Shown: positions 3,803-5,461 of the stretch, piece after piece
Layout: each line of letters begins with the position of its first letter
Numbering within the stretch: position 1 is the stretch's first letter
Assembly (NCBI GenBank): GCA_947174825.1
Contig: CAMWKN010000154.1
Span: forward strand, 1-5,461
DNA: 5,461 nt
Direction of reading: 5' to 3'
Origin: an uncultured Clostridium sp.
GTDB lineage: Bacteria > Bacillota_A > Clostridia > Lachnospirales > Lachnospiraceae
Position numbers and translations under genes: made by a program
The notes under the pieces: generated by a model
Seen by the model: only the letters and a program-made list of their open reading frames with translations
What the model was told of the DNA's origin: nothing
Database searches by the model: none

Positions 3803-5215
3803 ATGGGAGGATTTTTTGGAGTAGTATCAAAGGAGGACTGTGTATTTGATCTGTTTTTTGGAACAGACTATCATTCCCATCTGGGAACCAGACGGGGAGG
3901 CATGGTTGTCTACGACGAAGAGCAAGGTTTTGACCGTGCCATCCATAATATTGAAAACTCACCCTTTCGCACTAAGTTTGACAAAGATGTCCATGATATG
4001 AAGGGGACCATGGGGATAGGCTGCATCTCTGACTATGAGCCACAGCCTTTGATTGTCCGTTCCCATCATGGAACCTACGCCATAACCACAGTCAGCAAAA
4101 TTAACAACGCCGCTGATATCGTAGAATCCATCTTCGCCAACGGACATTCCCATTTTATGGAAATGAGTGGCGGTGAAATAAATGCTACCGAATTAGTTGC
4201 CGCTATCATTAATCAAAAAGAAAATTTGATTGAGGGAATTCAGTATGCCCTGGAATTGATTGAAGGTTCTCTGACTTTGATGCTATTGACACCAAAGGGA
4301 ATCTATGCAGCCAGAGATCGGTACGGCAGAACACCTCTGGTAATTGGAAAAAAAGAGAATGCTTACTGCGTAACATTTGAAGATTTTGCTTATCGCAATC
4401 TGGGTTATAGCGATTTCAAGAGTCTTGGTCCTGGTGAAATTGATATCGTGACAACAGATGGTGTCAAAACCCTTGCCGCCCCAGGCACGGACATGAAAAT
4501 CTGTACCTTTTTGTGGGTTTATTATGGATACCCATCCAGCTCCTACGAGGGAATCAGCGTAGAGCAGATGCGTTATCACTGTGGCGCCTGCATTGCCAAA
4601 CGTGATAATGTAGATGTGGACATCGTAGCTGGCGTTCCAGATTCCGGCACCGCTCATGCAGTGGGATATTCCAATGAATCGGGAATTCCTTTTTCCCGCC
4701 CATTCATCAAATATACACCGACTTGGCCACGATCCTTTATGCCAACCATACAGAGCAAACGAAACCTCATCGCCAAGATGAAACTAATTGCGGTACACGA
4801 TCTGATTAAAGATAAGAAAATCCTGCTCATCGACGATTCCATCGTGCGAGGAACCCAATTGCGTGAGACCACAGAGTTTCTCTATACTAGCGGCGCCAAG
4901 GAAGTACATATCCGCCCTGCCTGCCCACCACTGATGTATGGCTGTAAATACTTGAACTTCTCCCGTTCTACCTCGGAAATGGATCTGATTACCAGACGGG
5001 TTATCGCTAAATTAGAAGGAAGCGAAGATGTCCCAGATGAGGTATTGCAGGAATACAGTGATCCAAACACTGAGAAATATGAACAAATGATTGAAGAAAT
5101 CCGAAAAGAACTAAACTTTACCAGTTTGCAGTATAACCGTTTAGACGACATGCTGGCTTCGGTAGGAATTCCAACAGAAAACTTATGTACCTACTGCTGG
5201 AACGGCAAAGAATAA
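3803..5215 (+). CDS. PurF-like amidophosphoribosyltransferase paralogue lacking glutaminase residues
   Basis: 470 residues with the two-domain plan of glutamine PRPP amidotransferase, the first enzyme of purine synthesis, which makes phosphoribosylamine from PRPP and glutamine. The C-terminal phosphoribosyltransferase domain keeps the PRPP loop ILLIDDSIVRGTQ (340-352) and the GVPDSG (277-282) segment. C234, C381, C462 and C465 sit where Bacillus-type PurF has its 4Fe-4S ligands. The N-terminal Ntn-hydrolase domain begins MGGFFGVV where PurF has (E)CGVFGI, so the catalytic Cys is Gly2. The RYSTAG-like and HNGN glutamine-binding segments are also lost (about residues 71-103: GIGCISDYEP and TTVSKIN). 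Neither possible start supplies the Cys. It may use free ammonia, accept a partner's ammonia, or be a regulator. A true purF should exist elsewhere. A strong terminator follows it. The fold assignment is firm; the function is open. Confidence 0.85.
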   Translation: MGGFFGVVSKEDCVFDLFFGTDYHSHLGTRRGGMVVYDEEQGFDRAIHNIENSPFRTKFDKDVHDMKGTMGIGCISDYEPQPLIVRSHHGTYAITTVSKINNAADIVESIFANGHSHFMEMSGGEINATELVAAIINQKENLIEGIQYALELIEGSLTLMLLTPKGIYAARDRYGRTPLVIGKKENAYCVTFEDFAYRNLGYSDFKSLGPGEIDIVTTDGVKTLAAPGTDMKICTFLWVYYGYPSSSYEGISVEQMRYHCGACIAKRDNVDVDIVAGVPDSGTAHAVGYSNESGIPFSRPFIKYTPTWPRSFMPTIQSKRNLIAKMKLIAVHDLIKDKKILLIDDSIVRGTQLRETTEFLYTSGAKEVHIRPACPPLMYGCKYLNFSRSTSEMDLITRRVIAKLEGSEDVPDEVLQEYSDPNTEKYEQMIEEIRKELNFTSLQYNRLDDMLASVGIPTENLCTYCWNGKE

Positions 5216-5233
5216 AGAATCATTAAAATATAA

Positions 5234-5284
5234 CATAAAAAGAAAGCCCTATCTTCCACACCATGACAGGGCTTTCTTTTTATG
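5234..5284. terminator. Bidirectional Rho-independent terminator
   Basis: CATAAAAAGAAAGCCCT (5234-5250) is the perfect reverse complement of AGGGCTTTCTTTTTATG (5268-5284), a 17-bp stem with a 17-nt loop. The GC-rich core AGCCCT/AGGGCT is flanked by T-tracts on both strands. It can therefore end the PurF-like transcript from the left and the convergent partial gene from the right. Confidence 0.9.
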
Positions 5285-5363
5285 CACAAGGCGCATATTT
5301 TTTTATAGTATTAGGCAACACTGTCTCAGATGGAAATAATCCAACAAAGCATGTTAAATCAAA

Positions 5364-5461
5364 TTAATCCAACTGATTCATAATCAATGCCATCAGCACT
5401 AAATCCTGATCTCCACGGTTTTCTGTGCCATGCCCGCTGCCATCTGGACACAATGTCATAT
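5364..5461 (-). CDS. C-terminal fragment of an unidentified gene (runs off right edge)
   Basis: On the minus strand an open frame enters from the right edge and ends at a TAA (5366-5364), encoding at least 31 residues with CPDGSGHGTENRGDQD and the hydrophobic end LVLMALIMNQLD. The mix of Gly/Asp-rich and hydrophobic residues looks like real protein. It is convergent with the PurF-like gene, and the shared terminator at 5234-5284 fits a real gene end. A Met codon at 5459-5457 lies at the very edge, with only two bases beyond it, so whether it is a start cannot be judged. I do not recognise the family. Between 5285 and 5363 I see nothing. Confidence 0.45.
   Translation of the reverse strand, partial: MTLCPDGSGHGTENRGDQDLVLMALIMNQLD

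Noticed and set aside
4283..4872. Minus-strand open frames inside the PurF-like gene
   Set aside because: These are shadows of a well-supported gene, with no ribosome sites and no recognisable domains.

Overview
The window looks like chromosomal DNA of a low-GC Gram-positive anaerobe, most likely a Clostridia/Lachnospiraceae-type bacterium. This is inferred from strong AGGAGG-type ribosome binding sites, AT-rich promoters, T-tract terminators and the style of the encoded proteins. No species can be named from the sequence alone.

Layout. Positions 1-436 carry no long gene but hold a compact locus that reads as a type I toxin-antitoxin pair. It has a 27-residue hydrophobic, lysine-ended peptide (201-284, +) with its Shine-Dalgarno in a hairpin. 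On the opposite strand lie a promoter (406-378) and a terminator (316-272) that would make an antisense RNA of about 100 nt. A plus-strand terminator (388-422) closes the toxin message. Positions 437-2491 hold a minus-strand two-gene operon: ribonuclease H1 (1670-2491) followed 30 nt later by an RlmI-type 23S rRNA cytosine methyltransferase (437-1639). Divergent from it, 2637-3686 (+) encodes a fusion of a cytosolic PAS sensor domain and a membrane CAAX-protease-like (CPBP) domain whose catalytic motifs are altered. After a 116-nt gap, 3803-5215 (+) encodes a PurF-like amidophosphoribosyltransferase paralogue. It keeps the PRPP site and four cysteines placed like the Fe-S ligands, but has lost the glutaminase catalytic cysteine and other glutamine-site residues. 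A 17-bp bidirectional terminator (5234-5284) separates it from the C-terminal end of an unidentified minus-strand gene running off the right edge.

How it fits together. The RNase H/RlmI operon is RNA housekeeping. Its transcript has no terminator of its own before the antitoxin region, so read-through could feed antitoxin RNA. The PAS-CPBP and PurF-like genes may be co-transcribed, since no terminator is visible between them. Both appear to be remodelled versions of well-known enzymes, with the fold kept and catalytic residues changed. These two proteins and the small toxin locus are the parts most worth attention.
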